The notes beneath the pieces are model-generated. The model had not been told where the DNA came from. It made no database searches and saw nothing but the letters and a program-made list of their open reading frames with translations. Below, piece by piece: positions 16,579-23,415 of a stretch of 32,233 nucleotides of DNA (its first letter is position 1; every line of letters starts with the position of its first letter). The position numbers and the translations under genes are program-made. The stretch is from Bacillota bacterium (GTDB taxonomy: Bacteria > Bacillota > JADQBR01): positions 1 to 32,233 of the forward strand of contig JADQBR010000058.1 in NCBI GenBank assembly GCA_016278515.1, written 5' to 3'.

Positions 16579-16687
16579 AACTTCAACTCCCTTTGTAATT
16601 ATTTATATACTTTTAAATTTGCAGAGAAATTTGCTTTCTTTCTCCCCTCCTTGCCGAAGAATTATTTTAGAAAGTGTAAGATCTTAT

Positions 16688-16716
16688 ATTATAATTCAAG
16701 AACTTCATTTAAAGTC
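16688..16716 (-). promoter_or_regulatory. Candidate liv-hut promoter
   Basis: A perfect -10, TATAAT (16693-16688), lies about 110 bases before the livK start. The -35 region 17 bases upstream (GACTTT) is poor, which would suit a promoter needing an activator such as the AraC-type protein of this operon. No other convincing promoter is visible in the 180 bases before livK. Confidence 0.3.
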
Positions 16717-16764
16717 CTAGGGGATTATTTTTGGACTGAGTGGAAATATTTGCTCTCTTCTGAT

Positions 16765-16926
16765 TTAAAAAATACAGGTCCATGTAACATGGACCTTACC
16801 CCAGCATATGCGGGAATTATACGCCTTTCCAAGTAAAACTTTCTTCATTTTGTTCGGAGTCATAATAGCCACCCGGTGGCCTGGCTTCAACCCCCTTGCT
16901 GCAAACCATTCGCTAAGACCCAACAT
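16765..16926 (-). pseudogene. Possible AMP-binding (acyl-CoA synthetase) N-terminal remnant
   Basis: A 53-codon minus-strand frame reads MLGLSEWFAARGLKPGHRVAIMTPN and then loses any family likeness, ending in a sequence that contains the palindrome at 16777-16795. 'WLxARGLKPGDRVAIMxPN' is the typical N-terminal region of acyl-CoA synthetases and related adenylating enzymes. Neither the ATP-binding motif nor anything else of the enzyme (about 500 aa) is present, so it is at best a fragment. (Residues are quoted in part only.). Confidence 0.35.
16777..16795. repeat. Perfect 9-1-9 palindrome, possible operator
   Basis: GGTCCATGT and ACATGGACC flank a single A. It lies 182 bases upstream of livK, about 60 bases upstream of the candidate -35. 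A perfect 19-bp symmetric site is either a regulator-binding site or a small hairpin; no T run follows. AraC-type proteins normally bind direct repeats, so it may belong to another regulator. Confidence 0.4.
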
Positions 16927-17011
16927 TCTTTGTAAGTAAGCTGTTTCTGATAGAAAGTATATAGGACGTATTAATTATAAAAACTGTTTACAAACCTCTA
17001 GGCCAAGGGAC

Positions 17012-17060
17012 AAAAAAATATTGCCTCCTATGACCAACCGGAAAAGAGGCAATATTTTTT
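17012..17060 (-). terminator. Terminator of the trk unit (bidirectional)
   Basis: AAAAAATATTGCCTC (17013-17027) and GAGGCAATATTTTTT (17046-17060) make a 15-bp stem with A and T runs on the two sides, so it can work in either direction. It lies 19 bases beyond the trkH stop codon. Confidence 0.8.
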
Positions 17061-17078
17061 AGGTGCAGAAAACCACGC

Positions 17079-18560
17079 TCAAGTTTTTGGCGAGTATAAA
17101 AAATCCTTAAACAATTTACTTATCGCTACTATGATAGCGGTAAATTCCAGCCTACCCAACCACATGCCAAGTATCTCGGCTACTTTTGCCGCTGCCGGCA
17201 TATCCGGTCCGGTGATGCCCACAGAAAGTCCAACGGTACCCAAGGCGGAAGCAAATTCAAATAAGGAATCCTTTAGGCCATAGCCGCTAAACATGAATAC
17301 CAGCACACCAACCAGGTAAGTCATGAAATATATGAAGATATAAAAGGCAACCTCCAGCAGGTGTTCCTGAGTGATAATCACTTCATCACCCTGCCTGTTG
17401 ACAGTGTGACGTATTATGGCAGTTCTGGGGAATAGTTTGGTTTTTATTGACCAGTAAATGGTCTTAAAAGCAAGGGAGACCCGGTAGAGCTTTAGACCGC
17501 CTGCAGTTGCCCCTGTTCCCCCGCCGATAATCATTAAAATAATAATTAACAGCACCGCTGTCTCGGTCCAGTGGGTAAAGGGGACAGTTTGAAATCCCGT
17601 TGTGGAGAGGGCTGAGAACGCTTGAAACAAAGCAATCCGAAATGTATGCCCTACGCCCTGATAGACATTACTTATCAATGCATAAAGGATCAAGGGTACA
17701 GTAATGCCCATGAGTATAAAGAATGCCTTTACTTCATTATCCATCAGCGCCCTTATACGTCTTTGTGATAACAAAACATAGTGGGTGGAAAAGTTGGTGG
17801 TACCTAGGATCATTAACACTAAAGTTACCGCCTCTACAGAAATACTGTTCCAATAGCCGATGCTTTCTCCTCGGGTGGAAAATCCCCCTGTGGATAAAAC
17901 AGCCATGGAATGATTGACGGCATCGAACCAGGTCATTCCTGATAGCATATATAAGACAGTACCTACTCCAAAGTAAGTCAGATAAAGTTTTATCAATATC
18001 CGACTGGTATCAATAACGTTGGGCACAAATCTATCGTTGCGCGCCTCTGCCTCATAAAGGCCGTTGGCTTCGGGGCCGATTACCGCAGAAAGCGCCAGCA
18101 CGGCAATACCAGCCCCGCCGACAAACTGCATTAAACTGCGCCAAAATAAAAACACCGGAGAGGCTTTGGACACGTCAACCATAGATAAACCGGTTGTTGT
18201 CCAGCCACTCATGGCCTCAAAAATAGCATCCAGCCATGTCAATTGGCCGGCGACTACAAAAGGCACCGCTCCCAAGATGACGGCAATGACCCAGGTAAAG
18301 CTTACCACCACCGCCCCGGATTTCATGGAAAAAGCACTCACCATGTTTTTAGTATACCTTACTATTCCATAACCCCCCATAATAGCCAGGGCTGCCGGCG
18401 CAAAAAAACTTATTAAATCTATGAAGGTACTTGTCTGGAACAGCAGTAAAGGAATGGGCAGTAGCTGCACCACGCCGATGCCCATAAGTAATTTCCCAAA
18501 ATAATATGCAATTGTTCGATATTCTTTTAGAAGTTTTTCTCTGTTAGTCAACAAAATCAC
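17079..18560 (-). CDS. trkH: Trk/Ktr potassium transporter membrane subunit
   Basis: 493 aa with four membrane-pore-membrane repeats. The four filter loops can be read in order: TTTGLSMVD (about 121), LSTGGFSTRG (about 222), LSTTGFQTVPF (about 318) and LGTVGLSVGIT (about 440), each with the conserved filter Gly, plus the GGGTGATAGGLKLYR segment near 347-360 typical of TrkH/KtrB. It conducts K+ across the plasma membrane, gated by the cytoplasmic RCK subunits encoded just upstream. The frame opens at a GTG at 18560 very close to AAGGA; TTG codons at 18554 and 18551 are better spaced alternatives. It is the last gene of the unit and follows trkA by 13 bases. Confidence 0.93.
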   Translation of the reverse strand: MILLTNREKLLKEYRTIAYYFGKLLMGIGVVQLLPIPLLLFQTSTFIDLISFFAPAALAIMGGYGIVRYTKNMVSAFSMKSGAVVVSFTWVIAVILGAVPFVVAGQLTWLDAIFEAMSGWTTTGLSMVDVSKASPVFLFWRSLMQFVGGAGIAVLALSAVIGPEANGLYEAEARNDRFVPNVIDTSRILIKLYLTYFGVGTVLYMLSGMTWFDAVNHSMAVLSTGGFSTRGESIGYWNSISVEAVTLVLMILGTTNFSTHYVLLSQRRIRALMDNEVKAFFILMGITVPLILYALISNVYQGVGHTFRIALFQAFSALSTTGFQTVPFTHWTETAVLLIIILMIIGGGTGATAGGLKLYRVSLAFKTIYWSIKTKLFPRTAIIRHTVNRQGDEVIITQEHLLEVAFYIFIYFMTYLVGVLVFMFSGYGLKDSLFEFASALGTVGLSVGITGPDMPAAAKVAEILGMWLGRLEFTAIIVAISKLFKDFLYSPKT

Positions 18561-18573
18561 ATCCTTCTTTTCC

Positions 18574-19236
18574 CTATCCCATTAGGACGGTTTCCAGGGC
18601 CTCTTGATTATCTAAGGTAGTTACCGCTATTAAGGCATCTCCGTTATGCAGTACGGTGTCTCCACGGGGGAATATCACTTGATGCTCTCGCAAAACTGTG
18701 ACCAAGACGCAGTTCTGCGGCAGTTTTGAGGATATCTGCATCACGCTTTTATTAACTACGGGGGAATCTGCTCTAATAAGTACCTCAACTATGGTCATAG
18801 AGCCCCGTTCAAAGGTCAGCAGGGTCTTAATTTCATCGGTTACCGCTTCTTTTTCAATTAGCCTGGCGATTGTGCCGGTGCTGCTCACAGTGGTCTCAAT
18901 ACCCAAACGGCGGAAAACTTCCTCGTTCTTGGGATTATTAACCCTCGCAATAGCCCGGGGAATGGAAAAGTTCTCCCTGGCCACCTGTACAGCAATCAAA
19001 TTATCTTCATCTTTACCGGTAACCACTACCAAAACCATAGCTAAATCAACTTCCGCTTCCTTCAGGGTACTTAAATTGGAGCCATCCCCCTTTATCACTA
19101 AAACCCCCAGTTCATCGGCAATTTTTTGCCCCCGGTCCGGGTCCTTTTCTATCAGAGTCACTTTATGCTTATGATCCAGCAGCGTTTTTACCAGGTAATA
19201 ACCGACCTTGCCGCCGCCGATAACGGTAATTCTCAT
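18574..19236 (-). CDS. trkA: Trk potassium uptake regulatory subunit (RCK, TrkA)
   Basis: 220 aa, one RCK unit. An N-terminal Rossmann fold (ITVIGGGKVGYYLVKTL, acidic Glu30 at the end of strand 2, GDGSN) binds NAD(H) or a nucleotide; a TrkA_C domain occupies about residues 135-220, the domain known in other RCK proteins to bind c-di-AMP. It forms the gating ring under TrkH. Its ATG overlaps the stop of the preceding small RCK gene by 4 bases. Confidence 0.92.
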   Translation of the reverse strand: MRITVIGGGKVGYYLVKTLLDHKHKVTLIEKDPDRGQKIADELGVLVIKGDGSNLSTLKEAEVDLAMVLVVVTGKDEDNLIAVQVARENFSIPRAIARVNNPKNEEVFRRLGIETTVSSTGTIARLIEKEAVTDEIKTLLTFERGSMTIVEVLIRADSPVVNKSVMQISSKLPQNCVLVTVLREHQVIFPRGDTVLHNGDALIAVTTLDNQEALETVLMG

Positions 19237-19628
19237 GATATTACCTCCATTATCTTTTGTATTTGCAGTGTCACGGGAAAGATTATTTCAATATCATGCC
19301 GAGCTAATATCAATTGGGCATGCTCGCCGCTGGCGCGGGCTATTACCAGTTCAACCGAAAAAATCTTTTTGGCTATTTGGGCGGCCATTAAATTGGCATT
19401 ATCATTTTGGGTAACTGCAATAAAGACGTCGGCTTTTGCCATGGCGGCTTTCTTTTGCACGTCCACGTCAATGGTATTGCCGTGGACCGTCCGGCCGTTA
19501 AAGCCCGGTTCCAACTGTTCAAAAGACTTATTATCCTCGTCAATAACTACGATATTATGCATGGCCTTAGCCAGAGTATTGGCCAGTTGTGACCCAACTG
19601 CACCGCAGCCGGCAATGATCACATACAC
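19233..19628 (-). CDS. Small single-domain TrkA-N (RCK_N) protein
   Basis: 131 aa, only a Rossmann RCK_N domain: YVIIAGCGAVGSQLANTL with the glycine motif, then VVIDED with acidic residues for the ribose, HGNTID and ADVFIAVTQNDNANL. There is no TrkA_C domain, unlike the next gene. The start is a GTG with AAGGAG 9 bases upstream. Two-RCK arrangements (split from the two-domain TrkA of E. coli) suggest that this protein and the longer TrkA assemble together, but as it lacks the C domain it may have a regulatory rather than gating role. It overlaps the transglutaminase-like gene by 62 bases. Confidence 0.85.
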   Translation of the reverse strand: MYVIIAGCGAVGSQLANTLAKAMHNIVVIDEDNKSFEQLEPGFNGRTVHGNTIDVDVQKKAAMAKADVFIAVTQNDNANLMAAQIAKKIFSVELVIARASGEHAQLILARHDIEIIFPVTLQIQKIMEVIS

Positions 19629-20226
19629 AAGAAATCACTCCTTTTTCAAATTCAGGTTTATGGTTATGGCTGATGAAGCAATATGGTACGTCAGAGAAAG
19701 CTGGACTAGTTTCACCGATTTCGTAATTTTTAGCTCCTTGCCAGTCTTTGGCGGGTAAAATGGCATCATTTGTCCCGTCAAAACTGGGAGCAAAGAATTT
19801 TCGCCCTAGGGCAAAGTGCCTGTCTAAAGAAGGATCTAATGTTAACCACTTATCTGTCATCAATACACGGGTGATGGCATGCCATTTTTCAGTTGCTTGT
19901 TTTGAATTAGTTAATACTTTGTGGTCTTTAATCAATTGAAAGGCAATTCCAGCGGGAACGCCCTTGGCCCTGCATAATGCGGCAAACAGGCAGGCTTTGC
20001 CCAGCGCATTGCCTCTGCCAAACACCAGAACCGCCGAAGCCCTTAGGAGACGCTGTTCCTCAGTCGGGTCATAGAGTATCTGGTCCCTGACAAAGTAGAA
20101 GAATCTTCTGACGGTACCGGGAAGGTCAGTTTCGGTTTTGGCCAGCATTTTTGCTTTCTCAGCGATTCTGGCATCAAGAGAGTTAATGTATTCGCTTGGC
20201 TCCAAAAATTTTTTTAAAGTTTGCAT
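19567..20226 (-). CDS. Transglutaminase-like protein lacking the catalytic Cys
   Basis: 219 aa from the ATG at 20226 (GAAAGG upstream). The fold is recognisable from VRDQILYD, RGNALGKACLFAALCRAKGVPAGI, KWHAITRVL and KWLTLDPSLD, which hold the His and Asp of the transglutaminase-like Cys-His-Asp triad. Counting back 15 residues from the Gly of GVPA, the catalytic Cys position is Ala (about residue 74); the nearest Cys is 5 residues on, out of register. It is therefore probably not a protease or transglutaminase but a binding or structural protein. Its 3' end overlaps the small RCK gene and it lies in the c-di-AMP-controlled unit; c-di-AMP riboswitches are known to control both K+ transport and wall-remodelling genes. 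Confidence 0.7.
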   Translation of the reverse strand: MQTLKKFLEPSEYINSLDARIAEKAKMLAKTETDLPGTVRRFFYFVRDQILYDPTEEQRLLRASAVLVFGRGNALGKACLFAALCRAKGVPAGIAFQLIKDHKVLTNSKQATEKWHAITRVLMTDKWLTLDPSLDRHFALGRKFFAPSFDGTNDAILPAKDWQGAKNYEIGETSPAFSDVPYCFISHNHKPEFEKGVISCVCDHCRLRCSWVTTGQYSG

Positions 20227-20249
20227 AAAGGTCATCCTTTCATCTGTTA

Positions 20250-20296
20250 GTAAAAAAACAAAGACCAGCCGTTTCCTTTCGGACAACAGCTGGTCT
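20250..20296 (-). terminator. Terminator after the MpsC-like gene
   Basis: AGACCAGC (20262-20269) and GCTGGTCT (20289-20296) form the stem; on the minus strand it is followed by TTTGTTTTTTT. It lies between the MpsC-like gene and the transglutaminase-like gene, so downstream trk genes need read-through or a promoter of their own. Confidence 0.75.
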
Positions 20297-20351
20297 ATCA
20301 CCGGCAAAACCATGACGTGGCCCTGCGGTCATTTCCCAGAAACTTATTCAG

Positions 20352-20723
20352 TTATTCTTTTTCATTTAATTTCTCTTCCAGGTTCTCCGCCAGTATAAAT
20401 ACTTCCAGTCTTTCACCAGTTTTAGTACTGATATCTCCATAAATGCTAATTACCTTAACACCAGTGATATCGTAAATTATTTTTTCCATCTTCGGTCTAG
20501 TCATACGCTCAAGATGATAGCGCAGATCTTTTACTAATCTACGCCCCTCATTATCATGTGCTAAGTTACTTTCCGCCGGGGTCAGCACCCCTCCCAAGCG
20601 AACGGCAATCATATCCTTAATTATATAACTTCTACCTATATTGGCACCCCTTCCGGTTTGTTCTTTCTGAATTTTAATCATAGCATTGGTTATTTTCTCT
20701 TCCATGACACCTTTGACGCTCAT
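20352..20723 (-). CDS. DUF2294 / MpsC-like protein
   Basis: 123 aa. The whole length fits the DUF2294 family (listed in Pfam as Na+-translocating membrane-potential-generating system protein MpsC): MEEKITNAMIKIQKEQTGRG at the start, GRSYIIKDMIAVRLGGVLTPAE in the middle and DITGVKVISIYGDISTKTGERLEVFIL at the end. The biochemical role is not firmly known. The ATG at 20723 follows AAAGGA by 9 bases. It is the first gene after the c-di-AMP riboswitch and terminator, so it is the most direct target of that switch. Confidence 0.8.
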   Translation of the reverse strand: MSVKGVMEEKITNAMIKIQKEQTGRGANIGRSYIIKDMIAVRLGGVLTPAESNLAHDNEGRRLVKDLRYHLERMTRPKMEKIIYDITGVKVISIYGDISTKTGERLEVFILAENLEEKLNEKE

Positions 20724-20830
20724 ATCCAACCATCCTTTGAAGAAGTATTTGCGGCGCAGCATTCTTCATGGTCGGTATTTGGCTGATTATTACACCATCC
20801 GAAATACATCCCCATAACATAATGAGAAAA

Positions 20831-20860
20831 ACAAAAAAATCATGGAGAAAAGCCATGATT
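20831..20860 (-). terminator. Riboswitch expression-platform terminator
   Basis: AATCATGG (20838-20845) and CCATGATT (20853-20860) pair around AGAAAAGC; on the minus strand the stem runs into TTTTTTTGTTTTT. It begins about 15 bases after the riboswitch aptamer and 108 bases before the next start codon. Confidence 0.8.
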
Positions 20861-20875
20861 CATAAGATATCATCT

Positions 20876-21005
20876 CCTCTCCCTACGCCTACGAGGTTAG
20901 CTGTCGGGTTCGGGTCGGAAAAGTAACCCTACCTCTGCAAAGCAGAAGATTCACCCCAAAAAATTGGGTCCCCCGTTCCAAAAAAGGATTAGGCGATAAG
21001 CTTAT
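20876..21005 (-). ncRNA. c-di-AMP riboswitch (ydaO/yuaA type)
   Basis: On the minus strand the RNA contains, in order, a segment CGCCTAATCC, GGGGGACCCA, TTTTTTGGGGTGAATC, GAGGTAGGG, GACCCGAACCCGACAGC and TAACCTCGTAGGCGTAG. This order and wording match the ydaO/yuaA aptamer consensus very closely. Members bind c-di-AMP and normally shut off expression through a downstream terminator, which is present here. Known targets are K+ importers and wall-lytic enzymes, in line with the trk genes and transglutaminase-like gene that follow. Confidence 0.93.
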
Positions 21006-21030
21006 TTTAAAATTTTGTTTCTTTCCTCTT

Positions 21031-21058
21031 ATTTTACGCCTCTTAAATGTGAAGTCAA
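21031..21058 (-). promoter_or_regulatory. Sigma-A promoter of the riboswitch transcript
   Basis: On the minus strand TTGACT (21058-21053) and TAAAAT (21036-21031) are 16 bases apart and end about 30 bases before the aptamer. It is the natural promoter for the c-di-AMP-controlled unit. Confidence 0.65.
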
Positions 21059-21252
21059 ATAAAAATTTCATAAAATTTTGTTCTGTAAGCCCCAAAAATA
21101 CGGTTAAACCAATATAGCTATAAAAAAAGGTACTATTTCACTGCAGGACAAGCTATTTTGGATAGCATGCTTGGTTTTCCAATTTAATAATAAAGCAAAG
21201 GTGGGTTGTTATCATTATCGCGAATAGATTAATTTAGACAACAAACATATCG

Positions 21253-21405
21253 ATGCTGCATTACCTAGAGTTTGGTCGATGGAATAGCATTTTTTTCGAT
21301 GAAAGACTGACTACCGCCATTATTGACCGTTTAATTCACCACAGCCATTTGCTTACCTTTCCCGGTCCCAGTTGGCGGCTGAAACACTCTTACATTAATT
21401 GCTAG
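21253..21405 (+). pseudogene. IstB (IS21-type helper ATPase) C-terminal fragment
   Basis: Plus-strand frame MLHYLEFGRWNSIFFDERL, then TTAIIDRLIHHSHLLTF and PGPSWRLKHSYIN to a TAG at 21403. 'DRLxHHSxxxxxxGxSxRLK' is the conserved C-terminal end of IstB, the ATPase that helps IS21-family transposases. The nucleotide-binding part (about 200 aa) is absent. It abuts the truncated galU remnant, so an IS21-type element probably broke that gene. Confidence 0.6.
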
Positions 21406-21412
21406 ATATGGT

Positions 21413-21838
21413 AACACGGTGCTGGGAAAAAATCTTGCGTTTTTCGGGAATTTTATCTTGCAGAAAACAATCGTCGCCCAAAGCACGGCAAACGGCTCAT
21501 TGCCTACAAACGTCTTTGCACAATAAATGGCATGATTCAGTCCTTTTGGATCTTTTTGCCTTATGTAATGAATATCCACCATCTCAGATACATTTCTAAT
21601 AATGTCATCGAGCAATTCCTGTTTATTTTTCTTTTCAAGTTCATTCTCAAGCTCAGTCGGCCGGTCAAAATGATCCTCGATGGTCCTTTTACTCTTCCCG
21701 GCTATAATCAAATTACTTCAATCCCTGAAGCGATGGCTCCCTCGATGATATATTGAATCGTAGGCTTGTCCACAATAGACAACATTTCTATAGGCATCGC
21801 TTTCTTACAACCGCAAGAACCGTACCCCTGGTTTTAGG
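21413..21838 (-). pseudogene. galU: UTP-glucose-1-phosphate uridylyltransferase remnant
   Basis: Minus-strand pieces in two frames read KAMPIEMLSIVDKPTIQYII, EGAIASGIE, then (after a frameshift near 21715) IIAGKSKRTIEDHFDRPTEL, IHYIRQKDPKGLNHAIYCAK and FVGNEPFAVL. These are successive blocks of GalU/GtaB, which makes UDP-glucose. The first block follows a damaged VRFL (for the usual TRFLPATKAMP). The 3' half is missing and the frame continues antisense through the istB fragment. A broken N-terminal half of a normally ~290-aa enzyme. Confidence 0.75.
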
Positions 21839-21962
21839 TTTACGTTCTATATGGTTTTATGGTTTGCCAACTCAGCTGGGGGCGTATAGGCTTATTTTTA
21901 CTTTTGGCGGATTTTTACATTAGATGCGAACAAGTTAGACCGGTTAGGATTGAAAGCTCTTT

Positions 21963-22089
21963 AGAATTAACAACTATAGGCGGAATTATTAAGGCTCTTA
22001 ACACTGGTCGCCTAAAAGGACAAAAGATTTGCCGTGAATGGCAGATCCCTGCTGGGGAAGCATTAGAATTTATCACAAGAATTATATAA
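21963..22089 (+). pseudogene. Excisionase-like HTH fragment
   Basis: The last 41 residues of a plus-strand frame, ELTTIGGIIKALNTGRLKG then QKICREWQIPAGEALEFI, have the shape of HTH_17/excisionase domains: helix, 'xxxGRLKGxKxGRxWxIPxxxLExFI'. The usual start ('LTxxEAAxxLG') is damaged. It ends just before a hairpin followed by TTTTTT (about 22092-22127). Likely the remnant of a mobile-element excisionase or a small DNA-binding protein. Confidence 0.4.
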
Positions 22090-22175
22090 GAAAACCCCAC
22101 TAAGCATAGCATGTTGGGCTTTTTTACTACATGGCACTAATAGAAGAAATTGGGTTACTATAAAAAAACTCATGT

Positions 22176-22212
22176 GCAAAAAAATAAGCGACCATTACCC
22201 GGTCGCTTATTT
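22176..22212 (-). terminator. Terminator of the hepT/mntA remnant
   Basis: AAATAAGCGACC (22182-22193) and GGTCGCTTATTT (22201-22212) form a perfect 12-bp stem followed on the minus strand by a T run. It begins inside the last codons of the restored hepT frame. Confidence 0.75.
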
Positions 22213-22552
22213 AGTATTATCCTCCAAAATATTTACGACCTGTTCCTTTAAGCCAGATAGATCTTCTTGGCAGGTTTCCCAAAGTGATTTCCATATCTAC
22301 GCCAAAATATTCGTGCGTCAGTTTATCTCTCATTCCAGCCATTTCTTTCCATGGAACCTCGGGATATTTTTGCCTTGTAGTCTGCGATATAACTTTAGTT
22401 GCTTCTCCAATTATTTCTAAACGCCGGCTGATAGCATCTTGGAGTTTTCTATCATTAAAATAGTTAGCTTTGCTAATATGAGCCAAGTATTCCTCTATAA
22501 GCTCTATGCTTTCAAGAATATGCCGAAGTCTAGCCTTATCCTTCCCTAACAT
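22207..22552 (-). pseudogene. hepT: HepT-like RNase toxin with C-terminal frameshift
   Basis: The frame from ATG 22552 gives 111 aa: KARLRHILESIELIEEYL, then ISRRLEIIGEATKVIS and MAGMRDKLTHEYFGVDMEI, which holds the Rx4H catalytic motif of HepT. After EI the frame turns to LGNLPRRSIWLKGTG, unlike the family. Shifting by one base near 22284 restores LWETCQEDLSGLKEQVVNIL and ends with TAA at 22207, exactly the expected C-terminus. A one-base insertion has therefore changed the last ~25 residues; the active-site motif is upstream and intact, so residual activity is possible. HepT cleaves RNA (tRNA 3' ends) until AMPylated by MntA. Confidence 0.8.
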
Positions 22553-22834
22553 AAATATCCCTCTTTTCTTTTAAAACTCTATTTTTAATAAAGGGGGATA
22601 ACCCATTTTCGGTCACTAAGTCAACTTTTCGACCAAGAGTTTTGCTTAGTTCTTCTTCTAGCTGAAGATGAACAAAAAAGGATTTTTTAGCGTTAGGTAT
22701 ATATGAAATCAATAAATCTATATCGCTTTTTCAGTATCCTTACTGGTTGCAACTGAACCAAATACTGCAGCCTGTTTTACATCATATTTTTTAAATATAG
22801 GCGCGACTTTATGTCGGATTGTAATCAGTTCCAT
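22536..22834 (-). pseudogene. mntA: MntA-like nucleotidyltransferase antitoxin, frameshifted
   Basis: ATG at 22834 with GGAGG 8 bases upstream reads AAVFGSVATSKDTEKAI and stops. Putting back one base near 22727 restores the GSx10DxD nucleotidyltransferase motif (GS...KSDIDLLIS) and then VHLQLEEELSKTLGRKVDLV, ending TAA at 22536, just inside the hepT start. This is the normal size and layout of minimal nucleotidyltransferases that AMPylate HepT. The deletion cuts the protein before its catalytic Asp pair, so the antitoxin is dead. Confidence 0.8.
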
Positions 22835-22982
22835 AGGCGAAACCTCCAGTGCTTACATAAGCCTATTTTACTATATTTGTAAAAGTTTTTAAATTACCTG
22901 ATCATCTACTTTAAAATAGGTAATAAGTACTAAATTGTTATCAATTGTTTTAAACTATTCTAATGCTGTTTCATGGTATTGG

Positions 22983-23234
22983 TCATCTGTTAAAGAATGT
23001 GCAACAAAAAAGCCTGTTGTCGCTTATCTCAAAACGCACAACAGGCTCATTATTTCTTTTAAGAACAGCTACGACCCTTTTTACCGCCAGCAATACTTGT
23101 TCTTTGTCTATAGTGATTGAGGTTTTAATCTTATCATCGCCAGGTATCACTTTTCCGTAATCCGGGTATTTCCCATCAATCACCCGGCTCACATAAGTTG
23201 CCTTTGGACCTTCGAACGATAAATAACGTTCATC
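22983..23234 (-). pseudogene. dnaN: DNA polymerase III beta-clamp internal fragment
   Basis: The minus-strand frame, with no start of its own, reads DERYLSFEGPKATYVSR, VIDGKYPDYGKVIPGD, then TSITIDKEQVLLAVKRVVAVLK and VVRFEISDNRLF. 'xxYxxxRxIxGxYPdYxxVIP' followed by 'L..AvkRv' is the middle domain of the sliding clamp DnaN. Both ends are missing (about 80 of ~370 residues remain), so this is a stray fragment from a second or transferred dnaN, not the chromosomal clamp gene. Confidence 0.7.
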
Positions 23235-23415
23235 TTAAATCATTCGTGTACTCAGAAAGGTTTTCAAAGAGAACGCCATGCAGCTAATAGGTTACTTGGC
23301 TTAAGTTGCTGTTTAGTAAGCGCGCAGCGACTATACGTCATTTTAGTATTGTTGCTGACGGTTCGTTATGGTAGAGTAAATATGTCTGAAGCTAAGTATG
23401 CTAGGAGTAAGACAT

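Noticed and set aside
18698-19758. Overlapping plus-strand frames of 158 and 210 codons across trkA genes
   Set aside because: Antisense to two well-supported RCK genes; no ribosome sites and no recognisable domain.
20674-20856. 60-codon minus-strand frame between the riboswitch terminator and the MpsC-like gene
   Set aside because: It starts inside the terminator hairpin, has no ribosome site and overlaps the real gene in another frame.
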